A DNA stretch of 64,000 nt from Lateolabrax maculatus (taxonomy: Eukaryota > Chordata > Actinopteri > Acropomatiformes > Lateolabracidae): contig CM062202.1 of NCBI GenBank assembly GCA_031216445.1, positions 15,162,501-15,226,500 on the forward strand, written 5' to 3'. The position numbers were made by a program, and so were the translations under genes. This document shows, one piece after another, positions 23,345 through 34,700 of this stretch; the first letter of the stretch is position 1; each line of letters begins with the position of its first letter. The notes below the pieces were generated by a model. It made no database searches, was not told the DNA's origin, and was given only the letters and a program-made list of their open reading frames with translations.

Positions 23345-24718
23345 CATAATGGTTAAACAATTCTAGCGGAGAGATGACTGATAATCATCTCACGCAAAGC
23401 ATACGGTGAGGTGTAATAACGATTGGCCTGGTGGTGGCTCAGTGACATATGATATTCTTCCATCTTTCTAATAACACATGCTGCTGAAAAGAGCTGACAC
23501 AAAGCGCCGGTCGACCTGCCACACAAACCAACACACCATGCTCACAGTCGCGTTACAGCTGCTCATCCTCTTTTTTTTTCAATCAAATTTAATTAGGCAC
23601 AGTTGAGTAGAATTGACTGTACTGTTATAGGAATGGCCTCAGGGGGATAGTGTGGAAAAATAAAGGGCACACACACGGAAGCTACCAAATAATATTGCTT
23701 TTGTATTCCACTGTTGGCAGTGAGAAATGTTATATAGACGAGTGTTGGTGATGCTTGAAACCATCTGTATTGGTGCTGAAACAGTCAATTATTCTTCTAG
23801 TCTACTGACCGAAAATGTATTTTCTGGCTGCTGTTTTTCAGGATAGTTTGATTCCATATTTTAAATGGATTTTGGGCTTTACGTCTTTTGGCTGCTGTAA
23901 CTTTAATTCATGACTTTCACCTCTGATAGCATCAGCAGTTGCTCTCATATTTAACATTTTATGGACAAAACAATTCGACAAATGAATGTAAGCAATATTC
24001 AGAAGTGAATTCAATTAAGGTTGAGATAAAGGTGAGATGATACAAACATCCAATTTTGATTCAGCCATTTTATTCCTATGAGAAAAAAAATCAGTAGATT
24101 ATCGGGCTAATAGGATAAAGGCACCACCCGGGGAAACAGCAGAATAAACAGAAACAACTTTCTGTTTGTAACTTCATTCCAAACAAAACTTTAGCCGCAG
24201 ATTTAAAATAAAGTAAATTAGAATGTTTCCTGCAGTGGACCATAGCTGACTGCTCCTCCTAGCTTTTCAAAGCCATTAACGGTTATAACATTACAGTGTT
24301 TTAATGAAGCATCAACAGTTCCTGCATCCTGCCTCAGCCAGTTAATGTTTTTTTGGTGTTAAAGGGACAGAAAGGATGTAAAACTTTAAGTAGCACCTTT
24401 AAAGAAAAAAGTAATAGTAGTCACTATGTAGTAAGCAGGATTTAGAAAAGACAAGCATGTACTCACCCTGACATCCAGTCCCAGTGTCTGTCTGCAGTGC
24501 TCTCTAAGTTTGGGGAACACACTCTCTCTCAGAGCTCTGCGCTCCACGACGCTATCTGTACAGAGCATAAACACAAACATGAGACGCCTTAAACGTCAGC
24601 AAATTCAGCTGATACTTTAGTGTTTATGAGTAATCTACATACCCTCTGGGTTGGAGCACAGGTAGAGTTTCACACAGGACGAGCTGCAGGTGGACTTTTG
24701 TTTTCCTCTGGAGCGCAT
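15301..24718 (-). CDS. NACHT and WD-repeat protein, NWD2-like, 10 exons, complete
   Basis: STAND-class NTPase with a C-terminal WD40 array. Exons, 5' to 3': 24718-24643, 24555-24467, 23306-23199, 22561-22364, 21903-21762, 21679-21531, 20914-20576, 20217-20116, 19254-18552, 18449-15301. The sum is 5055 nt, or 1684 aa plus TAA; human NWD2 is about 1740. Residues 13-160 form the conserved N-terminal module (LYLCSNPED..VERRALRESVF, VGHQYG, YQRDENTIPPSYCLRP), very like NWD2. Walker A GGPCTGKT is at about 385-392, and Walker B LILTLDGLD ends near 515. VTSGQQALVNQAL also matches NWD2. Residues 800-1660 form WD-type blades (LFLWDV, VTLWDVAAK, VRVWDSG-like, YIWKTKTG, YTWKVAEE). The start codon is the first ATG of the frame (MRSRGKQK). 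NWD2 family rather than NWD1 is my reading; a teleost-specific paralogue is possible. The function of NWD2 is poorly known. Confidence 0.9.
18450..18551 (-). other. 102-nt translatable intron inside the nwd2-like C-terminal ORF
   Basis: The long open frame from 19254 to 15301 appears as one exon, but this 102-nt piece behaves as an intron. In transcript sense it starts GTACGA and ends with a long pyrimidine tract and CGTCAG. It has no stop and a length divisible by three. Removing it joins CACTCCG to ATTCAGATGTG and gives HSDSDVTESSL. That aligns with the RSHKDVDESSL region of NWD2 as I remember it. The retained form would insert a hydrophobic FFYPTFLSLSLFLLSSS segment. Confidence 0.75.
19492..19832. 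repeat. Teleost interspersed repeat, palindromic AT-rich type
   Basis: About 340 bp in an nwd2-like intron. It starts GCTGCAACAAACAATTATTG and contains TTTGGTCTATAAAATGTCAGAAAAT and AAACCAGAAAATATTCAGA-like blocks. It ends CAACTAATCGATTATTGAC, so the two ends are imperfect inverted copies of a CGATTAATTGTTGCAGC-like terminus. I recognise this as a very common short, non-coding repeat of fish genomes, probably a non-autonomous DNA transposon. The class is not certain. Confidence 0.7.
23313..23342. repeat. (CA)n microsatellite at a 3' splice site
   Basis: About 15 CA units. On the transcript strand it is a UG run lying directly upstream of the acceptor of nwd2-like exon 3 (23306-23199), where a pyrimidine tract would normally be. 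Confidence 0.95.
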
Positions 24719-24936
24719 TGCAAATCAACACCTATCTTTAAAATAAGGAAACATAAGGGAAGAAAGAGAAGAGGTTTGGCAAGAACATATTCAATGACCC
24801 AAATAAAAAGTTGCTGCTTCTCTTCTGTGCTGCTGTTTCTGTTTTCCCTCCCGCTCCACTCAGGAAGTTCTGGCCTTCAGTGTTTATACAGTGTTCCTAT
24901 GATCACACCCACTTCTAGTGACTGAAACGTCCATAC

Positions 24937-24982
<46 letters not shown>

Positions 24983-25120
24983 TACAAAAATATACAGTCA
25001 ATTAGACAAATTCTCAATTGTGTACATACTCACATATGTAGGAGAGGCATAAACACACACACACATCAACACAAACACGCACAAAAAAATCAGAATGACA
25101 CACAAACAACTTTTCAATAT
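24719..25120. other. nwd2-like 5' flank with (CA)n
   Basis: Region between the nwd2-like start codon and the probable end of the fchsd2 3' UTR. It should hold the nwd2-like promoter and 5' UTR. I see no clear TATA box or exon. A (CA)n run of about 20 units occupies 24939-24979. Confidence 0.45.
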
Positions 25121-28100
25121 TTTTTTTATTAATTGACATTTGTACACAATAAATACAAACTTTGTTTTTTGTACAGCCAATAATAATATGCAGAAAGACT
25201 TTTGCACCTGTTCTCGTTGTTGTCACCATGGCAACAGTATGTGAAGAGAGAGAAGGCTAGTTGTTCCACCACATTGTTAATGGCAGCAGCTGTGCAGCTG
25301 CTCCAAATCGAAGGATGAAAAACAAAAGAATTATATAATACATAAAAACCAAAAACAGGCCCATATGAAATAATTAAACACTGTAGCGGACCAAAGGGAC
25401 TGTTAAAACGGGAAATTAATCATGTTCAGTGGCAACTGGCAACAAAACGTCATACATTTTATATTTGATAGATTAACTGATTGAGCATTTATGGTGGGAA
25501 GTTCTGTGGGAAGCTGCTGTAAACCAGAAACTTCAAAACAAGTTTGAAAACCATTATAAATAAGGTCTGAGAGTGCTCAAGGAGAGGCTGCTGTTCCGAG
25601 TCACCTCGACCACACTGTTGCAAATCAATGCCATTTCCCACAACAGCAGAGGAGCAGAGGTTTGGATCGGAAACTGCAACTAATTCCAGCATGCGTCACT
25701 TTGTTAGGTGTGGATGCTACACAACATGTTTTTTCTCTAAAAGCTGATGCAAGAAAAATGAATGATTTATTTAGTATCTTCTTCATTTCACACATTGGAT
25801 CAATTTTCTTAATCTCACATAATTCATCTCCCACAGAGGAAACAAACAATTTTAGCCCAGATCAGGACTTTCGAGTGCTTTGTTTTTACAAGAAGCTTAA
25901 AGCTGTGCCCCAACTCCATACTACATACTAATACTATACAGTATGTGCGTCATTCTAATCTTCATATACCTTACTGTTTTTACAGTGAGTATACAAGAAT
26001 TTTCTCCTTTCTTTTGTCTTTTTGCATTTTGGGACAACATTGTTATAAAATCAAGTAAATTCAGTATAGCATACTGACATCTTTGCGTTTTATTCTAAAA
26101 TGTATTCAGTGTGAGCGCTCTCCGAAATCAGACCATGGTTAAAATGAATATGTAGGAAGGAACTGGGACACATCTTTACATCTGATCAAAATTCCTCATC
26201 TCCCTGTTGAAACAATCACACACACACAAACAGTCAGGCCTATGTAAAGACCCAAAAAAACACATTCTCTCCAAGTCTTCATTCAAAACATCCCTTACTA
26301 TAATAAAGTTTTTTTCGTTTTTGTTTTTATAAGTTAAGAAAAACACCAAATTACATCGTCCAATAATTATCCCTCCATCTCTTTAAAAGAGTGAGAAGTT
26401 ATTAAAAAAAAAAAAAAAACATCAGTCACACTGAAATAAAGAGGATCCACCACAGAATAAGAATGAAAAGAAAAAACTCTTTTCTGTCCATTCTGATGCT
26501 ATGTCAAGGTACTGCTACTTTCCAGGGAAGGTACAAATAAATAAAAGTGCTACGCTGCCCTTTAGGCAAGGAGTTTTAAAGGCTTGAAGGGTATTTAAGG
26601 GGGAAGATTTATTTACTTTGAGTAAAAAAACACAAAAGAATTGTACTTAGCTCCATTTGAATGTCATTTGCTAGTTCTGTCCATTAAGCAGATGTATTTG
26701 TTTTATACATCCTTTTTGTTTTCTGTTTCTACCACATAAAACATAAGGATATCAAATTGGAAACGTAAAAAGGTTCATTTGTTTTTATGGATGTTTTCTC
26801 TGCTGTATTAAAAAAAGAAAACAGACTCACATGTGATGGAGTAGTAGCTTGGCAAGACAACAGAGAAAAATAATACGTGCGAATGTAATGCATGTCAACT
26901 AAACAAGGATATAATGTTATAGGTGGACAAAATCAATGTGAGAGGCGATATGATCTGTAGGGATAAAAGCTATACAGTTCATTCTGTGATTAATTAAAAC
27001 TCCTCACCCCAAATACGATCATTGTCTATATCGTCTCAAATAAAACTTTTCTTTGTCACCACACAGTGAATACCAACAATTTCAGTGCCTTTGAAAGCAC
27101 CACCGGCCTCCTCCTGAACCAATCAGTGATACAAGCACACAGACGGTCACAGAATGAGAGAAGATATAGCAATGTGTGCGTAATATAATGCAACTGTATG
27201 TGTGTATATGATGGCCACCAATTCACACTGACTGCCAATGGACAGAACAGACATTAGAGAAAAGAGGGAGAGGAAGAAAGGGAGAATGGGAAGGGAGGTG
27301 GAGAAAACAGCAGAAGGGAGGATCCAGCCTCCTTTTTTCTCTCTTGTTCTTTCATCCTCTCCTTCCCTGTCCTCTTTCATCTCTCCCTCGTTACTGTATT
27401 TACAATGCCCTTTCAGTATAAGATGAGGATAAAACTTCCACTACATATCAGACATGGTATTCCATTCAGCTGAGTTAGTCTATATGAAACGCTATGCATA
27501 ACATTCCTATGACAACAGTAATGTACTGTACTAATACACATTGAATACGTATGATGATAAGGACTATATATGGCGAGGGAAGGGCTGGCGAGGGGAGACA
27601 ATGCGTCCACACACCACCCAGTTTCTCTGTCCATTCACTCAAACTCCAACTGCAATCCAAACCATGACACGTTCAGCAAGTTTTACACTTATTAACTCTC
27701 ATCAAGCTTACCTTTTAGAGCCCAGACACTCAAACTATAGTAAAAGCTATCAGATTAGTCAGAAATATAACATATAAATGTAGTAAATTAAAATTAAAAT
27801 TATTTTACTCATTTTATTTGTCAACTTATTTATTTTGGCATAGATTTAATCATTTATCTGTTCCCTATTCTCCTAACTGAAAACACTGGTAACTAAACAT
27901 ACTGAGCTACCAAGCTGAAGCTGACTTTTGGCATAAAACTACACCAGCTACTGCACCTAATGTTCCTCAGGAATATACTGTACTCTCCTGCTCTAGCATT
28001 AGAGTATAAACTCTTGTAACGATGGCTTTTTTAGCCAGCAAGCTACTTACTAGGCTACTTGTAAGATCCCAGACCTCAGACACGTGATTTTATCTATATA

Positions 28101-29226
28101 TCGTTATCTTCATCTTCAATTGCATTTCTCTCGTCTTCATTTAGGACCACAATGGAAATAAGTCTTGGACTTTATTCTGTCATCGGCAACATTTTGGAGA
28201 TGTGTGTCTCCTTTCTCAAAATGTCAAATAAACTAAATCAATGCATGAGTTTAAAGACTAAAACACTTCAGCCACTGTTTATACTGAGTTTATACAGTGA
28301 TGCTACAGAAGTGTGCAGTACAGTATCTGGGTGACGAACATTACCTGCACTGTATGGGGTAGTTTCATAAAGACAGACAGTTGCTCAGTGTTTTCAGTTA
28401 AACTAGCTGGCCACGTCCTCTCCATTGCTCCAAATATAAGTCATTTTCTTAATTCTTTTATATACGCATAGAAAAAATTGGAAATGTTGCATTGGGAAAA
28501 CAGATAAATGATTCAGTATAAAGCTTGACTTTTTTTTTTACAATCCATTTTAATTTTTCAATATAACAATATTATTAATGATTCAGTTATATTGTTGACT
28601 AGTCTTATAACCCCTTACTACATTTTGTCAGTTTCAGGGCTCCGTGACGTTTCTCGTGTTTCCTTGTATTTGTTAACAAGTGAGTGGAAAAAGTGAAATT
28701 TCTCAAATGTAGCAGAATCGTCTTCTTGTGCAAAGAGATAAACTACAATATCTTGAAGTAAGCTTAAAAAGATAAAAGAAAACTTGCAGAACCCATCATT
28801 AACTTTCCCCTCACACTCCCCCTCTCTAAACATTCTTCCTCCTCTTCCTCTTCTTCTGTGTGCTCGGGTTTGCTGCCCGATGAGGTGAAGTTTTAAGGCA
28901 AGAATGGAAGGATAGGGGAGGGCGGAGAGGGATGTGGGGGCGGCTACTGCTGCACTTCATTAGGAAGCTAATATGGAGATTATTTAATTTGATAGTCTGC
29001 CATTATCCTCTGTCTCTGCTCTCCTCCTCAACTTGAGGACGAGAGAAGACGCGGAGAGGCCAGGGGCGTCGGACGTGGTTCAGTTCAGTTTACTTCACAT
29101 CACTTTATTTAAGCTGACTTCAGTCCAGAGCAGTTCAGTTCAGTTCCCCAGCCTGTAGGATACGTATGTCTGTCATGTGTTTTTATTTTTTATGTCTCTA
29201 TAACCGCCCGCCAGCTTGTCTGTCTG
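25121..29226 (-). other. Probable fchsd2 3' UTR / downstream region
   Basis: About 4.1 kb after the fchsd2 stop codon (29227-29229) with no coding exon on either strand that I can support. AATAAA on the minus strand occurs early (TTTATT at 29104-29109) and the T-rich TTTTTTTTATT block at about 25123-25133 could mark a distal end. A long 3' UTR is likely but its limits are inferred. The region is AT-rich with scattered short homopolymers. Confidence 0.4.
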
Positions 29227-31741
29227 TCACACCAATGTGATCTCCACCTCCTCCGTCTTGTCGCTTTTCTCCTGCTGTCGGCGGGGGTGCTGTTTGGGTG
29301 GAGGAGGAGCAGCTCGCACCTGCAGCGGTGAAAGAAAACATAATAAATGTAAGTTTAAGAAAAGGGGCACAGTGAGGAAAACTATTACCAAGGCAAAGAG
29401 ATGACCTACTTTTTTGTCATTTGACAAACAGCATAATGTTCTTTTCCTGCTGTGGGACACAAACCTTTTATCTCAAAAAAGTAAGGAATATTTATTCTCT
29501 ATAAAGTAAACACATTATATTGAATGGAAATCATAATTTAGATTCACTGGCCAAACACTAATCAAATCAACACTAACATTTACATTTAAGAAAAAAAGGA
29601 ATAATGAGAAAACCATGTGCTGTACCATAACAGTTTGCATTTAAGTTTGTGGTATATAAGGCTGCAACTGATTATTTTCCTTATTAATTACATCAGTTTG
29701 ATCCATAAAATGTAAGACAATAGAAAAAATGCCAATTACATTATTATTATTTTTATCTAGGTCTTTCCATTAAAAAATGTTTCCCTAATAGTGAACCATC
29801 TTCTCCTGATCTAAGGTCCTGATGTGGCCTAGTGGCAGGGTGACAAAGCATAATGGCCCAGATAACCAAGACACAAGTCTGTCACACATTTCATAACATA
29901 TATTGTAATAATAAACTGCAACATGTGTCAAAGTCACAAATCAACCTCTTCTTATCTATGTATCTTCTTATCTTATCTCTAAAAGCAACCTATCTAAAGT
30001 TTGATCTGTCAGACAACTTCAACTAATTTCATGACAGAAGACAGTTTTGCTTTTTGAATTTGCAATCATGTTTTGAAAGAAACAGACAAAAACATTGTTA
30101 GACCCATTGAGTCATTATAGTTTTGTCATCATTAAATGTTGACAGCAAAGTAAAAACATAAACATCTTGAATAATTTTTATACTTACAGGTCGTAGTTTC
30201 CCTGGTCCCCCTTCAGGGGTGAATCGCAGTGGCTGAGGAAATCCTGGAGACACTGGACTCCTGCCAGAGCTTTGATCTACAGAGAGAGGGGGGGAGATTT
30301 CTGTATACTCACAGTAAAAAGCCACAACGACCTCCTCTCAATTAATTCCAGGACACACAAACTTTTTCTGTGTGTGCACTTGGCTTACTGTGGGTGGATA
30401 GCGGTCCCTTGTGACATGAGGCAGGCGGTGGAGGCTTGTGCTCCCCATTGAGTGCGGCGGAGGGTGAGCGTGGGAGAGGAGGCGGGGTGGAGGTCTCGGG
30501 GCTGGTGAAAGGGCTGATGGGAGGTTGGTCATACAGTGGAAGAGGTGGCAGAGAAGATGGAAGCTTCAGAGACGGTGAAATCTAAAGAAAGGGGGAGAAA
30601 CATCACTGAAAAAAATTCGCTGAACACAGCTGAACTGCTTCGGCTGTCCATCCTCTGCTGGGATTCAAACCCAGGAACTTTTGTTTACAAGACAGGTGCT
30701 TTAACCAACTAAGCCACAGCCCCAGTGCACTCACAAATTAATAATGCATGGATTACAAGTCTCATAAGTATCTGAGAAATGCTAATCTATAGATCTTTGA
30801 ACCTACATTATTTTTTATTTTTGGGGGGCAGTTGGTCATATTATCACCTTATAAAGTTAATATGGCTATCATGTTGGCAAACAGTAGCTTATATACACAT
30901 CCAGTAGACACGGGAGCAAAATTCTACTTTTTCTATTCAGTCTCCTTTTTGCTCTGTTGTGGTCTCCACCAACTCCTCAAGGAAATATTATCTTTAGCTG
31001 CTAAATACTCCACTATGTCCACCAGCTCGTGCTGACTTTGTCTGTCTGCTGCTTTGTGTTGGGCAGGTATGTACAGTGGGTTTTAAGAGCTTTATCACTA
31101 AAAACAGCTGCTTGCTACAGCCAAAAATGACACTATAAGAGCTGTGAAAGTGAAGCAAAGACCTGCAGGCTGATAAACCAAAACAACAAATTTAAAGATG
31201 CTAAAACGCTCCATACAGTTCCATAGAGCTGAGGGGAGCTGCACGGTCAGGTGACAATTTGTTTGTCACTAGAACAAACCCCTTTCACATTATGGTAATT
31301 TCATCCACTGCTAATGTAAAAATATTTATATGAGATTGAGGGAGCATCTTTAAGACTTTGGTGGGACACTGTATGGTATACCATTCATACATATTGCTGG
31401 TTTACTTGCTGGTGTGAATTGCCACTACATACAACTTGACTGTTTCCGGGGCAGCAACCAGGATGATTCCGATTTTGTTTATCTTATCTTCCCCACATAC
31501 CAGTTAAAAGACTTTAAGAGTCGATGCGGTGTGTGTTATGTCTACAGCCTTGTAGGAAGGGAGAGGCTGTATCCTTCCTGTTGCCTCTCATAGGGCAGCA
31601 CCCTGTGCCACAGATAAGACCTCTTTCTGTGATTGCAGTGCTGAGTTTTTATCAGAGCGCGGCAGGGATACAGCAGTTTTGATTCAATGTTTGTGAACTC
31701 TGCCCTGCTGATAGATTGACTGGACAAGCCGGGAAAGGGAA

Positions 31742-31777
<36 letters not shown>

Positions 31778-34700
31778 AGTATACCACACTCTATCCTTGG
31801 TATTTCTGCCCTAAGGAAAGACTGATAAGACCAAATTTCCAGCTCCTCAAGAGTGATGCACTGAATGTCAGTGTGTTACTTAAGTAGGAGTATGTCTCCA
31901 TTTTAAGTTAAATGTTTCTACGATCACTTGTCTCACTGTACTGTACCACTAACTTAATATTTGTGTTATCTGTGAGACTTATCCCTTTATCTTCGTGCAT
32001 CAACATACCTGTATGTCAACCACCCCGCCTCCGCTGGTCTCCCCATTTTCAGTGAAATCTTCTACCAGCACAGAGGGGAAGACGCCCACCCGTCCGTTGA
32101 GCTCCCCTTCCCAGAAGCCGTCGTCTGTCTGAGTGTCGCGGCTCAACAGGCGTATCACCGCTCCCTCGGAAAAGGACAGTTCCTCGTCTGCCTGGCCCTC
32201 GTAATCGTAAAGTGCGCGGACATACATCACTGCAGAGATAAAAGAAGACAAAAAGAGAGAGAAAGCAATAAGAAATACATAGTAGGAATAATTATTCTTG
32301 GGTAAATGTAGTCCCTCCTCTCCCTGGCCCTGACTGTCTTAAAGAGAATAGTGCACGACGCTGGAGAGAGGGAGATAAAGAGAAGACAGAAAGCTGTAAC
32401 TGTAATAATAATTAGGTGTCAGAATTTCCCCATGTGTCTGCTCCAAGTATTCAGGTATAACATTAGAAAGAGAGTTGGAGGAAGAGAGAGTAGAAGAAAG
32501 AAGGTTGCGAAGAAGGCAGGTTAGAACGGAAGAGTAAAGCATAAAAATGACTGTCCAAGATTTTTAACAACAGCAAAGATGACAATCTAGTTTGCTTTCA
32601 TGCGGTTGTTTCACCTTCCTGGTTTGGGATGCAGTGAAAATGGTTGACCAATCAGGCACCATAAACATGAGACGTGTTTTTTATGATGCAAGGTAATTAA
32701 GTTAGATTTAATTTGCACTGTCCATCAGATAGATGCTGCCCAACAAGCTGGGTCAACATTTGCCAAAGCACAATAAGAGTATATAATTATCAACCTTTTT
32801 TACACAATCAATTATACATCTTGAAATTAAATAATTTTACTTTTGTAACTGATGAATTACCTGACTGCATGTAGCCCTTCAACACCCAAATTGTCTATGT
32901 GGATACAACCAATAGTGTTGCAGAAATAAAAGAGAGGGCACAAAGAGAGTTAATGTAAAGGTCAGATCTTGTCCATTTTATTAAACTGTTCTGCAATTTT
33001 GAACTGCTGCTGTTTTGCTTTTGCCTTGATCTTGTTTCTGTTTCTTTTACCTTGTTTTACCCAGCACTGTAGACGACCCACACTTGCTTATTCTAATAAC
33101 ACCCTGCTTTGCAAAATAAGTGTAGTTTACAGCCGGATTCTGAACAACTCCACTGGAGCAGTAAAGTGAAAAATAATTTAATCAGTGGCACGGGATAATT
33201 TCATTATGGGAAGGAAAAATCTACACTGGTACAACTGGAACTAGCTTGTTTTACTGAAACTCCTGGCATGCAGTTTAATTATTTCAAAGAATAATTTACA
33301 GTCACTTGGTTTACAGCGTACTTACTGTTTGTGTCTCCATTGATACAGCCGGAGTGCAGCTCTGGCTCGGTGGAATTGGACGAGGTGTGCGATCGAGCAT
33401 CGAGTGTGGCCAGAGACTGGAGCATGCTCAGCAGACTGTTGGAGGTCGGGAACTGAAGGTATTTCTCCGGGACATATCCCACCTGACCTGTCTTATTGCG
33501 GGCCTGAAAAGCACAAACACAAAAACACACAAACAATGAAATGCCTTCACAAAAGCAGCATGAAAACAACAATACACTGAACCCTAAGAAAGCACGTAAG
33601 CCTGTGAAACCAAACAGAGGTCGTGGACAGGACACAACACACAGAGCTCATCAGATAATGCTTCTGTTGTGTTCACTGTAAACGTAGTGCACATCTGTGT
33701 GACTGCCACATGTGTGTGTATTTGTGCACCTTGACCCAGTCCTCCATGTCTCCATCCTCAATGACCTCCAACATCTCCTGTTCATCAATAGTTAACTCAT
33801 CCGGCTGAGAGGCCTGCAGGGGAGACAAACCAACAGTGTTAAAGATAGAGAAAGAGAGGAAGAGGGAGTGAGAATCAGACAGGAAAACAGGTTAACGAAA
33901 AAAAAGGGGGAGGATAAGAAAAGGAGTGTTGGGGGAAATCAAATCTACAATTTACAATATATGTAGCCACTGACGTTCAACTTGGCTTGTTTCAGTGCGT
34001 GAATAGATGATTGTGTAGGATACTGTGTGTTGTGGTTGAGCAGGTAGCTGCAGATATTTGATATGTGTAGGTGTGTGACCATGTAACTGCAGAGGGTAAC
34101 TCTGTGTGGGTGTGTGTGTGTTGTTTTATACCTTGTACGAGTACAGGACTTTGCAGGTTAGCGGGTAGTTTCGGAGGGTTCCCGAAGGACTGGAGCTGCT
34201 GTCGTCAAAAACCTCCATATTCTCTTCACACTCCTCTCCCTCCTCACGATCCAAGTCCACTGTGCCCTTTAACACACAAACACAGCCAGATAAAGTGAAA
34301 ACCTCTGATAACTACAGTGTAAGGACAAACAAGAAAAGGCCCATTCACCTCTAAAGCTCCAGAGTTAAAAAACACTTCTCTATGAAGTAAATCACATACT
34401 GAACATACAGTGACAAAAGAGCAAAGTTAACCTTTCACCAACTTCACATGACAGCCACAATACTCAATTTTTACATAATTTTTACACAACCTTGTTGCTC
34501 TAAATACTGAATACCAACATCATGCCCAGCTAAGTGACTTGTTATGTTGTTTTTCTATCTCTGCCTGTGTCGGCTGGTATCTACGTGCCCCTACTGTTTT
34601 GTTCTCTCCCATTAACTTTGCTGTCACCACCTCTGCCTTTTACACTCTTGCTGCTCTTATCCCAACTTCCACTTCCAGCACCTCCTGTGCATTTGTTCAC

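Noticed and set aside
15301..24718. NWD1 as the identity of the NACHT-WD gene
   Set aside because: The N-terminal RDENTIPPSYCLRP block, GGPCTGKT and VTSGQQ..VNQAL segments match NWD2 better than NWD1 as I remember them.
31542..31787. Short minus-strand frame starting with a proline run
   Set aside because: The prolines are only the translation of the 34-base G homopolymer; there is no homology or splice context.
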